From JBQTJN01 sp052387095 (lineage in GTDB: Bacteria > Pseudomonadota > Alphaproteobacteria > Micavibrionales > Micavibrionaceae), in contig JBQTJN010000008.1 in assembly GCA_052387095.1 (NCBI GenBank), positions 1 through 37,229 of the forward strand: 37,229 bases of DNA, given 5' to 3'. Below are positions 6,401 through 15,261 of the stretch, one piece after another; position 1 is the stretch's first letter, and each line of letters begins with the position of its first letter. Position numbers and translations under genes: made by a program. A model generated the notes under the pieces. The model was given only the letters and a program-made list of their open reading frames with translations, ran no database searches and was not told the DNA's origin.

Positions 6401-8803
6401 CTAGTTTCTGAGCGGCTTGCCATTATCGAGCATGTGCTCGATGCGCTTCATTGTGCCTTCCTTGCGGATGAGAGCCGAGAATTGCTCCAGCTCAAGGCGC
6501 AGCAGATCATCCTCGCTCATCGGCCTGGTGTAATCGGCAAAGCGCCCGCCCGATAAAACCTCCGCCAGATGTCCGGACACAACCACGTCATAGGGCGTCG
6601 CCTTGCCCGATTTGCGCAGATCGCTGACGGCCATGTCGAGTGCGTAGCGCCCGCTCGGACCCGGCATGCGGATATCGGTGACCTTGACGGGCGGCTGGTA
6701 ATTTTCTGCAAGCGCTAGCGCCTTTTTCTTCGCATCGAACAGCAGCCGGTCGCGGTTCATGGTGATGCTGTCGGTCTCACGGAAATAGCCGATATCGACC
6801 GCCTCGAACGCCGATTTGGCGACGGTTGCTACCGCGATAGTCTCGAACGCTTTCCGCACCGCGCCCATCGGCGTGGTATCGGGCGAGAACCACATATTTT
6901 TCTTGCCGATCTTGCCCAGATTCTTTTTGAACTCTGCTTTTTCTTTTTCGCGAAAACGCAAAATCATTTCCTTGCAGCCGCCCCAGCCGGGGATAATACC
7001 GACGCCGACTTCGACCAGGCCGCAATAGGTTTCGGCATGCGCCTGCACGGCTGACGATACGAGTAGAATTTCACACCCGCCCCCGAGCGCCATGCCGGAC
7101 GGGGCGGACACCACGGGGAAGGGCGCGAATTTCAGATCCATCAGCGCCTTCTGCCCGACGCTGATAAATTCCTCCACCTGCGGGTACATCGCGATATTCA
7201 TCATGAACAGCGCAAGACCGAGATTGGCGCCGGCCGAAAAGTTCGAGGATTCGTTATAAACGACCAAAGCTTTGTATTGGCCCTTGCCGTCGCCGACAAG
7301 TTTGAGCGTCTTGGCGATCATCTCGAACGTTTTATCGTCGAACGTGTTCATTTTTGATGTATGTTCGAAACACACCACGCCGTCGCCGATATCCCACACG
7401 GACGCCGATCCGTTTTTCGCCACAGGTTCGCTGCGGAGCTTGATATCGCGCAAGAGAAGCACGCCTTCGGGGCGCACGACATCATGATATTTTCCGTCCG
7501 TGCCGAAATATTGCAGTTTACCGCTTTCAACACGGTAAAATTTCTGTTCACCGATCTGCGTGACGATTTTAGGTACCGCGATTCCTTCTTTTTGTAAGGA
7601 GTCCGCGAACCACTGCGCGCCGAGCTGGTCGATCATCTCGAATGGGCCCATTTTCCAGTTATAGCCAAGCTTCATGGCCTCATCGATATCGAAGATCGTG
7701 TCGGCGATCTCCGGAACCAGCGACGCGGCATAGGCTAGCGTCTGGCTCAGCACGCGCCACGCATATTTCCCGCCCGCGTCCGGCGCGGTGAGGACGGCCT
7801 TTAGTCCCGCCTTGCCCGCATCGATGGAGGGCAGGGAAACTTTCTGCGATGCCTTGTAGTGATCTTCAGTAAATACATCCTGTGAAATCGATAAAACCTG
7901 TTTGGCCTTCTTGCCGCTCCTAGCATCGGGGTCAAGCCGATAGAAACCGCCCTTGCCCTTGCGTCCCTTGTACCCGGCCGCGATCATCTGGTGCACGAAA
8001 CCGTAATCCTTGAAAATTTTCCGGTACTCATCGTCCTTGGGCAGCGTCGCCACCATGGATTCCGCGAGGTGCGGCATCAGGTCCACCCCGACAAGATCAA
8101 TCAGCCCGAAAATCCCGGTCTTTGGAATCCCGACCGGTTTGCTCATGACGGCATCCGCCGTTTCAATATCGACTTTAAGATCAATCGCGGCGTTAATCCC
8201 CGCCGTCATCCAGAAAACCCCGAGACGGTTGGCAATAAAACCTGGCGTGTCATGGCACTGCACCACACCCTTGCCGAGATTAACGTCGCAGAATGTGCGG
8301 ATCGTCTCGATCGCATCTTTGCGCGTCTTGTCGCCGACAACCAGCTCCAGCAAACGCATATAACGCGGCGGGTTGAAAAAATGCGTAATCAGGAAATCTT
8401 TTTCAAAATTCTTGCCCTGGCCTTCAACAAGATTATGCAGCGGAATTGTCGAGGTATTGCTCGAGACGATGGAGCCCTTCTTGCGGTGTTTATTGATTTT
8501 CTCGTAAGTCGCATGCTTGACCTTGATATCTTCCAGCACAACCTCGATGATCCAGTCGCAATCGCCGAGCAGCGCGAGATCATCCTCGAGATTGCCGGGT
8601 GTAATCAGCTTCGCATTGGCTTTTCGCATGAACGGCGCCGGATCGGCCTTGAGCATTTTCTCAACGGCGTTCGCTGCGAGGTTCGATCCGTCCGCCGGCT
8701 TGATATCGAGCAGCACGACCGGCACGCCCGCGTTGGTAATCTGCGCGGCAATACCGCTGCCCATCACGCCCGAGCCTATGACCGCGACTTTTTGGATGCT
8801 CAT
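6401..8803 (-). CDS. 3-hydroxyacyl-CoA dehydrogenase / enoyl-CoA hydratase, FadN type
   Basis: This 800-aa bifunctional beta-oxidation enzyme hydrates enoyl-CoA and oxidises the 3-hydroxyacyl-CoA with NAD+. The order is dehydrogenase first, hydratase second, as in Bacillus FadN (about 790 aa) and opposite to E. coli FadB/FadJ. Residues 1-190 form the Rossmann domain with GSGVMGSG (10-17) and the THFFNPPRYMRLLELV segment holding the catalytic His. DTPGFIANRLG opens the helical dimerisation domain. The crotonase domain lies after about residue 480, with NFSAGANL (oxyanion hole), GMALGGGCEILL and VEVGVGIIPGWGG, so both expected acidic residues are present. It is the last gene of a three-gene operon and its ATG overlaps the preceding stop (ATGA). 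The product would pass 3-ketoacyl-CoA to the thiolase encoded by the first gene. Confidence 0.92.
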   Translation of the reverse strand: MSIQKVAVIGSGVMGSGIAAQITNAGVPVVLLDIKPADGSNLAANAVEKMLKADPAPFMRKANAKLITPGNLEDDLALLGDCDWIIEVVLEDIKVKHATYEKINKHRKKGSIVSSNTSTIPLHNLVEGQGKNFEKDFLITHFFNPPRYMRLLELVVGDKTRKDAIETIRTFCDVNLGKGVVQCHDTPGFIANRLGVFWMTAGINAAIDLKVDIETADAVMSKPVGIPKTGIFGLIDLVGVDLMPHLAESMVATLPKDDEYRKIFKDYGFVHQMIAAGYKGRKGKGGFYRLDPDARSGKKAKQVLSISQDVFTEDHYKASQKVSLPSIDAGKAGLKAVLTAPDAGGKYAWRVLSQTLAYAASLVPEIADTIFDIDEAMKLGYNWKMGPFEMIDQLGAQWFADSLQKEGIAVPKIVTQIGEQKFYRVESGKLQYFGTDGKYHDVVRPEGVLLLRDIKLRSEPVAKNGSASVWDIGDGVVCFEHTSKMNTFDDKTFEMIAKTLKLVGDGKGQYKALVVYNESSNFSAGANLGLALFMMNIAMYPQVEEFISVGQKALMDLKFAPFPVVSAPSGMALGGGCEILLVSSAVQAHAETYCGLVEVGVGIIPGWGGCKEMILRFREKEKAEFKKNLGKIGKKNMWFSPDTTPMGAVRKAFETIAVATVAKSAFEAVDIGYFRETDSITMNRDRLLFDAKKKALALAENYQPPVKVTDIRMPGPSGRYALDMAVSDLRKSGKATPYDVVVSGHLAEVLSGGRFADYTRPMSEDDLLRLELEQFSALIRKEGTMKRIEHMLDNGKPLRN

Positions 8804-9060
8804 GAGAAATTTCCGTCCGGTTTGTAAATATGGCGCAGCCAGAAGGCTTTAAAAAAAGGAATGGACAGGGTAGAAAGAAGATAGCCGCCCGCAGGTCCCA
8901 GCGCATGCAGGTAAAAGAGAGGCTCTTCTTTAAAAAAGAGGTAAAACGCGACAACAATATAGGTCAGGGATGTAATTAACAAACGCCGGGTCCACGACGT
9001 TTCCCAGGCCTTGTCGGCCTCGACCCGCGCATTGCGTTTCTGAATGTCTGTTAAGTCCAT
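8800..9060 (-). CDS. Small conserved two-helix membrane protein of the beta-oxidation operon
   Basis: This 86-aa protein has a polar N-terminus (MDLTDIQKRNARVEADKAWE), a first membrane helix around residues 28-43 (LLITSLTYIVVAFYLFF) and a second around 50-70 (ALGPAGGYLLSTLSIPFFKAFWL), ending in a basic stretch. The family is a conserved hypothetical known to me from many proteobacteria, usually recognisable by ARVEADKAWETSxTRR; no function is established. The start is fixed by context: its ATG shares one base with the thiolase stop (TAATG), and its own stop overlaps the next start (ATGA). It is therefore translated with the two enzymes. Whether it serves fatty-acid oxidation or is simply carried along is unknown. 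Confidence 0.8.
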   Translation of the reverse strand: MDLTDIQKRNARVEADKAWETSWTRRLLITSLTYIVVAFYLFFKEEPLFYLHALGPAGGYLLSTLSIPFFKAFWLRHIYKPDGNFS

Positions 9061-10187
9061 TACACCGATTCCAGAATCGTCGCGATGCCCGGGCCGCCGC
9101 CGATGCACATGGTGGCAAGCGCGTATGTGCCCTTTTCGCGTTTAAGCAGGCTGGCCGCCTTGCCGGTGATGCGGGCGCCGGAAGTCCCCAGCGGATGCCC
9201 CAGTGCAATCGCACCGCCATCCAGATTAACTTTATTAATGTCGGCGCCCAGTTCTTTCAGCACCGCCAGCGACTGCGCAGCGAACGCTTCATTCAGCTCA
9301 ATCACATCCATGTCGGACAGTTTTAGCCCCGCGCGCTCCAGCGCTTTCTGCGTGGCAGGTACCGGGCCGATGCCCATGATTTCCGCCGGGCAGCCCGATA
9401 CGGCGATCGATTTGATGCGCGCGAGAATGGGTAGCTTGTGTTTCTTCGCATAGTCTTCCGATGCTACCAGGACCGCAGCCGCACCATCCGTCAGCGGTGA
9501 AGCGGTTCCCGCCGTCACCGTTCCGCTTTCATCGAAGGCCAGCTTCAAACCGGCCAGCGTCTCCAATGTCGTATCTGCACGGATTGTGCCGTCTTCTTTC
9601 ACCGCGCCGATTCCAACGATCTCGTCATTGAATTTCCCGGCAGCGGCCGCAGCGGCGGCTTTCTTCTGCGAGCCAAGCGCGAATTCTTCCTGCTCCTTGC
9701 GGGAGATCGAATATTTCTTGGCAAGATTTTCCGCCGTCTCGCCCATGCCGATATAGGCCTGCGGGTAGGAGTGCCCCAGCGCGGGGTTCGGCATCGGGTT
9801 GAACCCGCCCATCGGGATGCGGCTCATCGATTCCACGCCGGCGCAGATAAAGACTTCGCCTGCGCCCATTTGAATGGCGCCTGCCGCCATGTGAATGGAG
9901 GTCATGGAAGATCCGCAGAAGCGGTTCACGGTCGCCCCCGCGACAGAGACCGGCAGCCCCGCCAGATTGACGACAAGTCTTGCGATGTTGAAACCCTGTT
10001 CGGCCTCCGGGAAGGCGCAGCCCATAATGAGGTCCTCGATGTCTGCAACCTGCACGCCTGCCTCGCAAACCAGCGCCCTGACCACCGCGGCGGCCATATC
10101 ATCGGGGCGAACCCCGGCCAGCGCACCCTTGCCGGCAAAATGCATCGGCGAACGCTTGAAACCGCAAATTACGACTGATTTTTCCAT
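9060..10187 (-). CDS. Thiolase (acetyl-CoA acyltransferase)
   Basis: This 375-aa thiolase cleaves 3-ketoacyl-CoA with CoA to acetyl-CoA and a shortened acyl-CoA, or runs the reverse acetoacetyl-CoA synthesis. The nucleophilic Cys91 sits in VNRFCGSSMTS. NEAFAAQS, GGAIALGHPLGTSGAR and the C-terminal CIGGGPG supply the His and second Cys of the active site. Usual members are about 390-400 aa, so this one is slightly compact. As the first gene of an operon with the FadN-type enzyme, a role as the FadA-like degradative thiolase is more likely than a PhaA-like one. An AAGG lies 12 bases before the start. Confidence 0.92.
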   Translation of the reverse strand: MEKSVVICGFKRSPMHFAGKGALAGVRPDDMAAAVVRALVCEAGVQVADIEDLIMGCAFPEAEQGFNIARLVVNLAGLPVSVAGATVNRFCGSSMTSIHMAAGAIQMGAGEVFICAGVESMSRIPMGGFNPMPNPALGHSYPQAYIGMGETAENLAKKYSISRKEQEEFALGSQKKAAAAAAAGKFNDEIVGIGAVKEDGTIRADTTLETLAGLKLAFDESGTVTAGTASPLTDGAAAVLVASEDYAKKHKLPILARIKSIAVSGCPAEIMGIGPVPATQKALERAGLKLSDMDVIELNEAFAAQSLAVLKELGADINKVNLDGGAIALGHPLGTSGARITGKAASLLKREKGTYALATMCIGGGPGIATILESV

Positions 10188-10377
10188 GTTCTTAAAACCT
10201 TCTTAAGGTGAGGCCCCGCCCGGGGCGGAATTGGAACCCGGAGTTTATAATGATATAGGCATCCGGTCCATGGGTTTCATGCGCGGCCCCGGCTCCTTGG
10301 GTTGACAGAGAGGCAAAAATCGTGCAGTTCAAGCGTTATAAATCAGGAATTTAGACCTTTTATAAGGAGAGACGCTT

Positions 10378-10758
10378 ATGAGCGCAGCCAGTGATGCCAG
10401 AGGTTTGAAAAGAGTATGCGTAAGTTGCGGCATACGTTTTTACGATTTTAACAAGCGCCCGATCGAGTGCCCGAACTGCGATACGCAATTCACCGGCGAA
10501 CTGAAGGTCAAGGGCCGCCGCACCAAGGCCGCCATCGTTGCTGACCTGGAAAAAGAAAAGCCCGGCGGCAAGAAAGCCAAGCTCGTCGGTAATGACAACA
10601 CCGAGGAAATTGAAGCAGAAGACGGCGTCGTCAGCCTGCAGGATCTCGATGAAGGCGACACGGACGATCTCGATGATGATGCCGCGCTGACCGAGATCGA
10701 GGATGTCGGCGAACTCGAGGACGAGGCAATCGAAGTCGTCGTCGAAGAAAAAGAATAA
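10378..10758 (+). CDS. TIGR02300/FYDLN-type acidic zinc-ribbon protein
   Basis: This 126-aa protein starts with a short zinc ribbon: CVSC (residues 14-17), FYDFNKRPIECPNC around 21-34. It then has a basic linker (KVKGRRTKAA) and a long tail made almost only of Asp, Glu, Val and Leu, ending VVVEEKE. This layout is that of the alphaproteobacterial family whose signature is FYDLN; here the signature reads FYDFN. The family's function is not known; the zinc ribbon and acidic tail suggest a protein-protein or transcription-related role (inference). AAGGAGAGA gives a strong ribosome binding site. It is followed after nine bases by prmA in the same frame. Confidence 0.88.
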   Translation: MSAASDARGLKRVCVSCGIRFYDFNKRPIECPNCDTQFTGELKVKGRRTKAAIVADLEKEKPGGKKAKLVGNDNTEEIEAEDGVVSLQDLDEGDTDDLDDDAALTEIEDVGELEDEAIEVVVEEKE

Positions 10759-10767
10759 GCGCTACCC

Positions 10768-11652
10768 TTGTACTCAACACACCTGAAACTTCGTTCTGCG
10801 CTGAATGAGGCACAAGCGTGCGATCTCGCGGTGTTTTTTGCCGAAGATGTTTTTGCCTGCAATATTTTCCGTGAATCGGAAGGCCGCGATGCACCATGGC
10901 TGATGGAATGGGTCACGGGAAATGCACCGGATACAGCCGTGTTTTCTGCCCGCCTGCGCAAAGCCGGGGTCAGGTTTGAAGAGGATTTTCAAATCGAACA
11001 AATCTCTCCAGATACCGACTGGCTGAAACTCTGTTACCAGCAATTCCCGTCTTTCACCGTCGGTCCGTTTTTTATCCATGGCTCCCATTATGATAGCGAA
11101 GTGCCGGACGGGCTTACAGGCCTGCAGATCGATGCTGCCACGGCATTTGGTTCCGGCGAACACGGCACAACTAAAACCTGCCTGCAGGCGCTACTCGATC
11201 TGAATGCGCAAGGTGTTTGCCCGTGGAACGTGCTCGATATGGGTGCGGGCTCCGGCATTCTTGGTATTGCCGCTTGGAAACTCTGGAAGACGCCGGTGCT
11301 CTGTGTCGACAACGATCCCGAATGCGTGCGTGTTGCCCTTCGTCACGCAGAAGCCAATAAAATTCCAGGAGGCGCCGGCGGCCTGACATGTGAAACCGGT
11401 GACGGGTTTAAAACGCTTTTGGCGCAGAAGCGCAAACCCTATGATCTGGTGATTGCCAATATCCTCGCCGTAGCCCTGATTGAAATGGCGCCGGAACTGG
11501 TCGCAGTGACGGACGAAAACGGACTCGTGATTCTATCCGGCATTCTTCACAATCAGGCGCATGATGCGATCAAGGCCTATGAAGCGCAGGGCCTCGCATG
11601 CAAAAAACGCTTCGAATCCGGAGAATGGACAACATTGGTCCTGCGGAAATAA
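10768..11652 (+). CDS. prmA: Ribosomal protein L11 methyltransferase
   Basis: PrmA uses S-adenosylmethionine to trimethylate ribosomal protein L11. The 294-aa product has an N-terminal substrate-recognition domain of about 120 residues. The catalytic part follows, with TAFGSGEHGTTKTC, the SAM-binding DMGAGSGILGIAAW, the acidic strand CVDNDPECV and the ANILA motif (near residue 230) that replaces the NPPY of other methyltransferases. The start is TTG at 10768, the first possible start after the upstream in-frame stop at 10758; no good ribosome binding site is visible, so translation probably depends on coupling to the FYDLN gene. The stop codon directly abuts the stop of glmS on the other strand. 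Confidence 0.92.
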   Translation: MYSTHLKLRSALNEAQACDLAVFFAEDVFACNIFRESEGRDAPWLMEWVTGNAPDTAVFSARLRKAGVRFEEDFQIEQISPDTDWLKLCYQQFPSFTVGPFFIHGSHYDSEVPDGLTGLQIDAATAFGSGEHGTTKTCLQALLDLNAQGVCPWNVLDMGAGSGILGIAAWKLWKTPVLCVDNDPECVRVALRHAEANKIPGGAGGLTCETGDGFKTLLAQKRKPYDLVIANILAVALIEMAPELVAVTDENGLVILSGILHNQAHDAIKAYEAQGLACKKRFESGEWTTLVLRK

Positions 11653-13479
11653 TTATTCCACCGTGACCGATTTCGCCAGATTGCGCGGCTGGTCGACATC
11701 CGTGCCTTTCAGCACCGCGACATGGTAGGCCAGCAGCTGTACGGGGATTGCGTAGAGAATCGGTGCAATGAACGGGTGGGCATCGGGCATGGTCAATGCC
11801 CACGCCGAATCATTTTTTAAAGCCGCTACGCCCTTCGCATCGGAGATCAGCAATATTTTCCCGCCCCGCGCGCGCGTCTCCTGAATATTCGAAGCGGTTT
11901 TTTCAAACAGCGCATCGGACGGCGCCAGCGCCACCACCGGCACGTTTTCGTCAATCAGGGCAATCGGCCCGTGTTTCATTTCCCCGGCGGCATAGCCTTC
12001 CGCGTGAATATAGGAAATCTCTTTCATTTTCAGTGCACCCTCAAGTGCCAGCGGGTACATGCCGCCGCGCCCCAAATACAGCATGTCGCGGACATTCGCG
12101 ACGTGCCTGGCGATTTTTAAGGCATCTTTTTCCTGCGTTAGCACATCCGCCGCGATCTTCGGCAGGTGACGCAGTGATTCTATAATTTCTTTCCGCACAT
12201 CTTCGGTGAGCGTCTTTTTATCCGTGCAAAGCGCCAGCGCGAGGCAGGCGAGCGTCGTCAATTGCGTGGTAAAGGCTTTAGTGGAGGCAACACCGATCTC
12301 CGGGCCCGCCAGCGTGTGCAGAACAAGATCCGACTCGCGCTCGATCGTGCTTTCAATCGTGTTGACGATTGATAAAATTGTCTGCCCCTCGCGTTTGCAG
12401 GTGCGCAGCGCCTCCAGCGTGTCGAGCGTCTCGCCCGACTGCGATACAAAAATTGCCACGCCGCCCGCCGGCATCGGTGCGCCGCGGTAGCGGAACTCGG
12501 AGGCGATATCCACCTCGCACGGCACGCGGGCGAATTGTTCAAAATAATATTTAGCCGTAAGACACGCGTAAAATGCCGTGCCGCAGGCAATCAGCGTCAA
12601 ACGCGGCGCGGCGCGCAGCGCTTCGATAATGGCGGTGGGCAGGCTGATATCGCCCGTCGCCGGGTTGATGAAGCTGTTCAGTGTGTCGCCGATCACGGCC
12701 GGCTGTTCATGAATTTCCTTGAGCATGAAATGCGGGTATTCGCCCTTGCCTGTGGTCGCGCCGCTCTGCGCGGTGATGCGGATCTCGCGCTTCACAGGTT
12801 TGTTATCATTCACGTAAATAAAAGCCTTTTCGCGGGAAACCGCGACGCGGTCACCATCTTCGAGGAAACAGATTTTTTTTGTCAAAGGCGCCAGCGCGTA
12901 GGAATCCGACGCTATGAACATCTCGCCGTCGCCGTAACCAACGGCCAGCGGCGTGCCGCGCCGCGTCCCGATCATTAAGTCGTCCTCGCCGGCAAAAATC
13001 ATCACCAGCGCAAACGCGCCCTCCAGTCGGTCGAAGGCGGCATTCGCAGCCTCCTGCGGCCTCATACCCTGTTTCAGATATTGCGTGACAAGATGAACGA
13101 TAACTTCGGTATCGGTATCGGTTTCGAACCGGCACTGGTTTTGTTCGAGCTCGTTTTTCAGCGCGATATAATTCTCGATGATACCGTTATGCACGACGGC
13201 GACTTTATCGGTCGCATGCGGATGAGCATTTTTCTCGCTCGGCAACCCATGCGTCGCCCAGCGTGTATGGCCGATCCCGGTACTGCCGTGTAGGGGCGCG
13301 GTTTTCAGGCGCGCTTCGAGATTGCCGAGCTTGCCCGGCGCGCGGGCACGGGCAATCGCAGTTCCCTGGAGTGTCGCGATCCCGGCGGAATCATAACCCC
13401 GGTATTCAAGCCGCCGCAGCCCTTCGATGAGAAGAGGGCTGACATCCTTGTTGCTGACGATTCCGATGATACCGCACAT
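11653..13479 (-). CDS. glmS: Glutamine--fructose-6-phosphate aminotransferase (isomerising)
   Basis: GlmS makes glucosamine-6-phosphate from fructose-6-phosphate and glutamine, the first step to UDP-GlcNAc for peptidoglycan and lipopolysaccharide. The 608-aa length is typical. The catalytic Cys2 follows the initiator Met (MCGIIGIV), RRLEYRGYDSAG and HTRWATHG identify the Ntn glutaminase domain. Two SIS sugar-isomerase domains follow (ACGTAFYACL and SQSGETLDTLEAL; GRGGMYPLALEGALKMKE), and the conserved C-terminus ends KSVTVE. It lies downstream of glmU and a small secreted protein on the same strand. No clear ribosome binding site precedes the start (ACGCCC), so its expression may be set by the operon or by a leader I cannot resolve. 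No glmS ribozyme is visible. Confidence 0.95.
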   Translation of the reverse strand: MCGIIGIVSNKDVSPLLIEGLRRLEYRGYDSAGIATLQGTAIARARAPGKLGNLEARLKTAPLHGSTGIGHTRWATHGLPSEKNAHPHATDKVAVVHNGIIENYIALKNELEQNQCRFETDTDTEVIVHLVTQYLKQGMRPQEAANAAFDRLEGAFALVMIFAGEDDLMIGTRRGTPLAVGYGDGEMFIASDSYALAPLTKKICFLEDGDRVAVSREKAFIYVNDNKPVKREIRITAQSGATTGKGEYPHFMLKEIHEQPAVIGDTLNSFINPATGDISLPTAIIEALRAAPRLTLIACGTAFYACLTAKYYFEQFARVPCEVDIASEFRYRGAPMPAGGVAIFVSQSGETLDTLEALRTCKREGQTILSIVNTIESTIERESDLVLHTLAGPEIGVASTKAFTTQLTTLACLALALCTDKKTLTEDVRKEIIESLRHLPKIAADVLTQEKDALKIARHVANVRDMLYLGRGGMYPLALEGALKMKEISYIHAEGYAAGEMKHGPIALIDENVPVVALAPSDALFEKTASNIQETRARGGKILLISDAKGVAALKNDSAWALTMPDAHPFIAPILYAIPVQLLAYHVAVLKGTDVDQPRNLAKSVTVE

Positions 13480-13537
13480 GGGCGTAAATGTAGTCGTTCT
13501 TTCTGCGAATTCAAATCACGAAGTTTTACAGGATGTT

Positions 13538-13939
13538 TCAGAAATCCACGCCGGAATCGCATTGCGAAGCGGCAACCAGCGCTGACCTGCCTTCATATTC
13601 CCGCTCGTAGAGCACATATTGGCCGCTTGCGCCTATATCTACGGAATAGGCATCGCATGAGGAGCTGTAAACAAGGTCATTTTTTACCATGCCGGGAAAG
13701 AACGCTGTAATCTCTTCCGCTTTCTGTCCCTTATAAAGCCTGTTGATCTTCAAGGTTACGGTAGAGTGATAGGGTGGCCATGTTTGATCTCCTGCCTTTA
13801 CCGCGATTATGGTTCCATCAAACACATAGCTGGCTCTTTCGTAATTTCTTTGCCCGTCGCCCGGCTCCGGTTGCATGCATTCGCAGGCAAGCGCTTTAAG
13901 AGGAAAAAAAATTATAAAAAGAAGGAGAAAAAATCTCAT
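13538..13939 (-). CDS. Secreted TIMP/netrin (NTR)-like protein
   Basis: This 133-aa protein has a signal peptide ending LKALA, followed directly by CECMQP. Cys at the mature N-terminus in a CxC pattern, then VFDGTIIAVK, a VTLKINRLYKG strand and SSCDAYSVDIGASGQYVLY, is the layout of tissue-inhibitor-of-metalloprotease-like (NTR, OB-fold) domains. The same CxC could alternatively be lipidated (ALAC is a weak lipobox). In animals the free N-terminal Cys of TIMPs coordinates the zinc of metalloproteases; whether the bacterial relatives do so is not known. Its ATG overlaps the glmU stop (ATGA), with AGGA five bases upstream. It lies between glmU and glmS, where such a gene is not normally found. 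Confidence 0.65.
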   Translation of the reverse strand: MRFFLLLFIIFFPLKALACECMQPEPGDGQRNYERASYVFDGTIIAVKAGDQTWPPYHSTVTLKINRLYKGQKAEEITAFFPGMVKNDLVYSSSCDAYSVDIGASGQYVLYEREYEGRSALVAASQCDSGVDF

Positions 13940-15261
13940 TTTTTCCTGAGCCGATTCTTTGCCCAGCTTTTTTTGACAGAAGCCTGGCCGCGCTCAATTG
14001 CCAAGGCATCAGCCGGTACGTTATCGGTGATGGTTGAGCCGGCGGCGATGTAGGCGCCGTCCTCAATTCTCACCGGTGCCACCAAGTTGACGTTGGAGCC
14101 GATCATCGTGTTTTTGCCAATGATTGTTTTGTGCTTATGGACTCCGTCATAATTGACGGTGATGGCGCCTGCGCTGAAATTGGCGCTCTCGCCCATCAGG
14201 CAGTCGCCGACATAGGCGAGGTGACTGATCTTCGCGCCCTTTCCGATCTTCGATTTTTTCACTTCCACAAAATTGCCGATGCGCGCGCCTTCGCCGATTT
14301 CCGTCTCCGGGCGCAGGCGGGCAAAGGGACCGATAATCGCATTCGCGCCGATCTTCACGCCCTCAAGATAGGAAAAAGCGCGGATGCGCACGCCGGCAGC
14401 AATACTGACGGCGGGGCCAAAAAACACGTTCGGCTCAATTGTGACGTCGGAAGCGATTTTCGTGTCATGATGAAATGTAACGCTGCGCGGGTTCGTCAGG
14501 CTCACCCCGTTTTCCATCGCGCGGGCACGCAATATATCCTGCGCCGCCTCTTCCAGCAGCGCGAGATCCGCGCGCGTGTTGCAGCCCCTTGCTTCCGTTT
14601 CGCAGCACGCCATAGCGATATTTGCGACGGCACCCTCGCGCACGGCAATCGCGGGCAGGTCGGTGATATAATATTCTTTTGCCGCGTTTTTATTGCCGAC
14701 TTTTGCAATCCATTTCGCCAGGCGCGCTCCGTCAATACAAAACGCACCGGTATTGATGACGTCGATCTTGCGCTCCACCGCGCTTGCGTCTTTATGTTCG
14801 GTAATGCGCAGCAATGTGTTGCCTTTGACAACCAGCCGCCCGTAACCGGAGGGGTCCGCAACCTGCGCACCCAGCACGGCCATGCCGCTCTTGGAGCTGC
14901 GCGCTCTGATCAAATTTTGCAAGGTCGCCTTTGAAACCAATGGCGCATCGCCCAGCAGTACAAGCACGTCGCCCCCATGATTTTTTAAGTGGTTTTTCAA
15001 CAGCGGCAGCGCGCATTTCAGTGCCCCGGCCGTGCCGTTGCGTACTTTCTGAACGACTGTCGCATGCGGTTTGACCTGCGTCTGCAGGTCTTTCATGTCC
15101 GGACCGACCACGACAATAATTTTCTTCGGCTTCAGTTGCAGGACCGTATCGACCAGCCATGAAATCATCGGCCGCCCGGCCAGCTCATGCATGACCTTGG
15201 GTTTTTTCGATTTCATGCGGCTGCCGGTGCCGGCAGCGAGAATGACCACAGCAAGGCTCAT
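13936..15261 (-). CDS. glmU: Bifunctional GlcNAc-1-phosphate uridyltransferase / glucosamine-1-phosphate acetyltransferase
   Basis: GlmU acetylates glucosamine-1-phosphate and transfers UMP to give UDP-GlcNAc in the cytoplasm. The 441-aa product begins with the nucleotidyltransferase signature LAAGTGSRMKSKKPKVMHEL (residues 8-27) and carries GDAPLV. The second half is a left-handed beta-helix of hexapeptide repeats with RLRPETEIG, GNFVEVKKSKIG, the catalytic His in KISHLAYVGD, and SAGAITVNYDGVHKHKT, where the more usual GAGTITCNYDG is modified. The length is close to the normal 450. Its start overlaps the DUF3108 stop (ATGA) with AAAGG upstream. Together with glmS nearby it forms most of the hexosamine route; glmM is not in the window. 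Confidence 0.93.
   Translation of the reverse strand: MSLAVVILAAGTGSRMKSKKPKVMHELAGRPMISWLVDTVLQLKPKKIIVVVGPDMKDLQTQVKPHATVVQKVRNGTAGALKCALPLLKNHLKNHGGDVLVLLGDAPLVSKATLQNLIRARSSKSGMAVLGAQVADPSGYGRLVVKGNTLLRITEHKDASAVERKIDVINTGAFCIDGARLAKWIAKVGNKNAAKEYYITDLPAIAVREGAVANIAMACCETEARGCNTRADLALLEEAAQDILRARAMENGVSLTNPRSVTFHHDTKIASDVTIEPNVFFGPAVSIAAGVRIRAFSYLEGVKIGANAIIGPFARLRPETEIGEGARIGNFVEVKKSKIGKGAKISHLAYVGDCLMGESANFSAGAITVNYDGVHKHKTIIGKNTMIGSNVNLVAPVRIEDGAYIAAGSTITDNVPADALAIERGQASVKKSWAKNRLRKK

Noticed and set aside
10302..10307. Perfect TTGACA upstream of the FYDLN gene
   Set aside because: No -10-like hexamer stands at 16-18 bases. The nearest TATAAA is 29 bases away. It could still be a real promoter with a weak -10, but I cannot support it.
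13480..13537. glmS ribozyme or riboswitch upstream of glmS
   Set aside because: The 58-base gap is too short, and the ribozyme is a Firmicute feature. No core sequence is visible.
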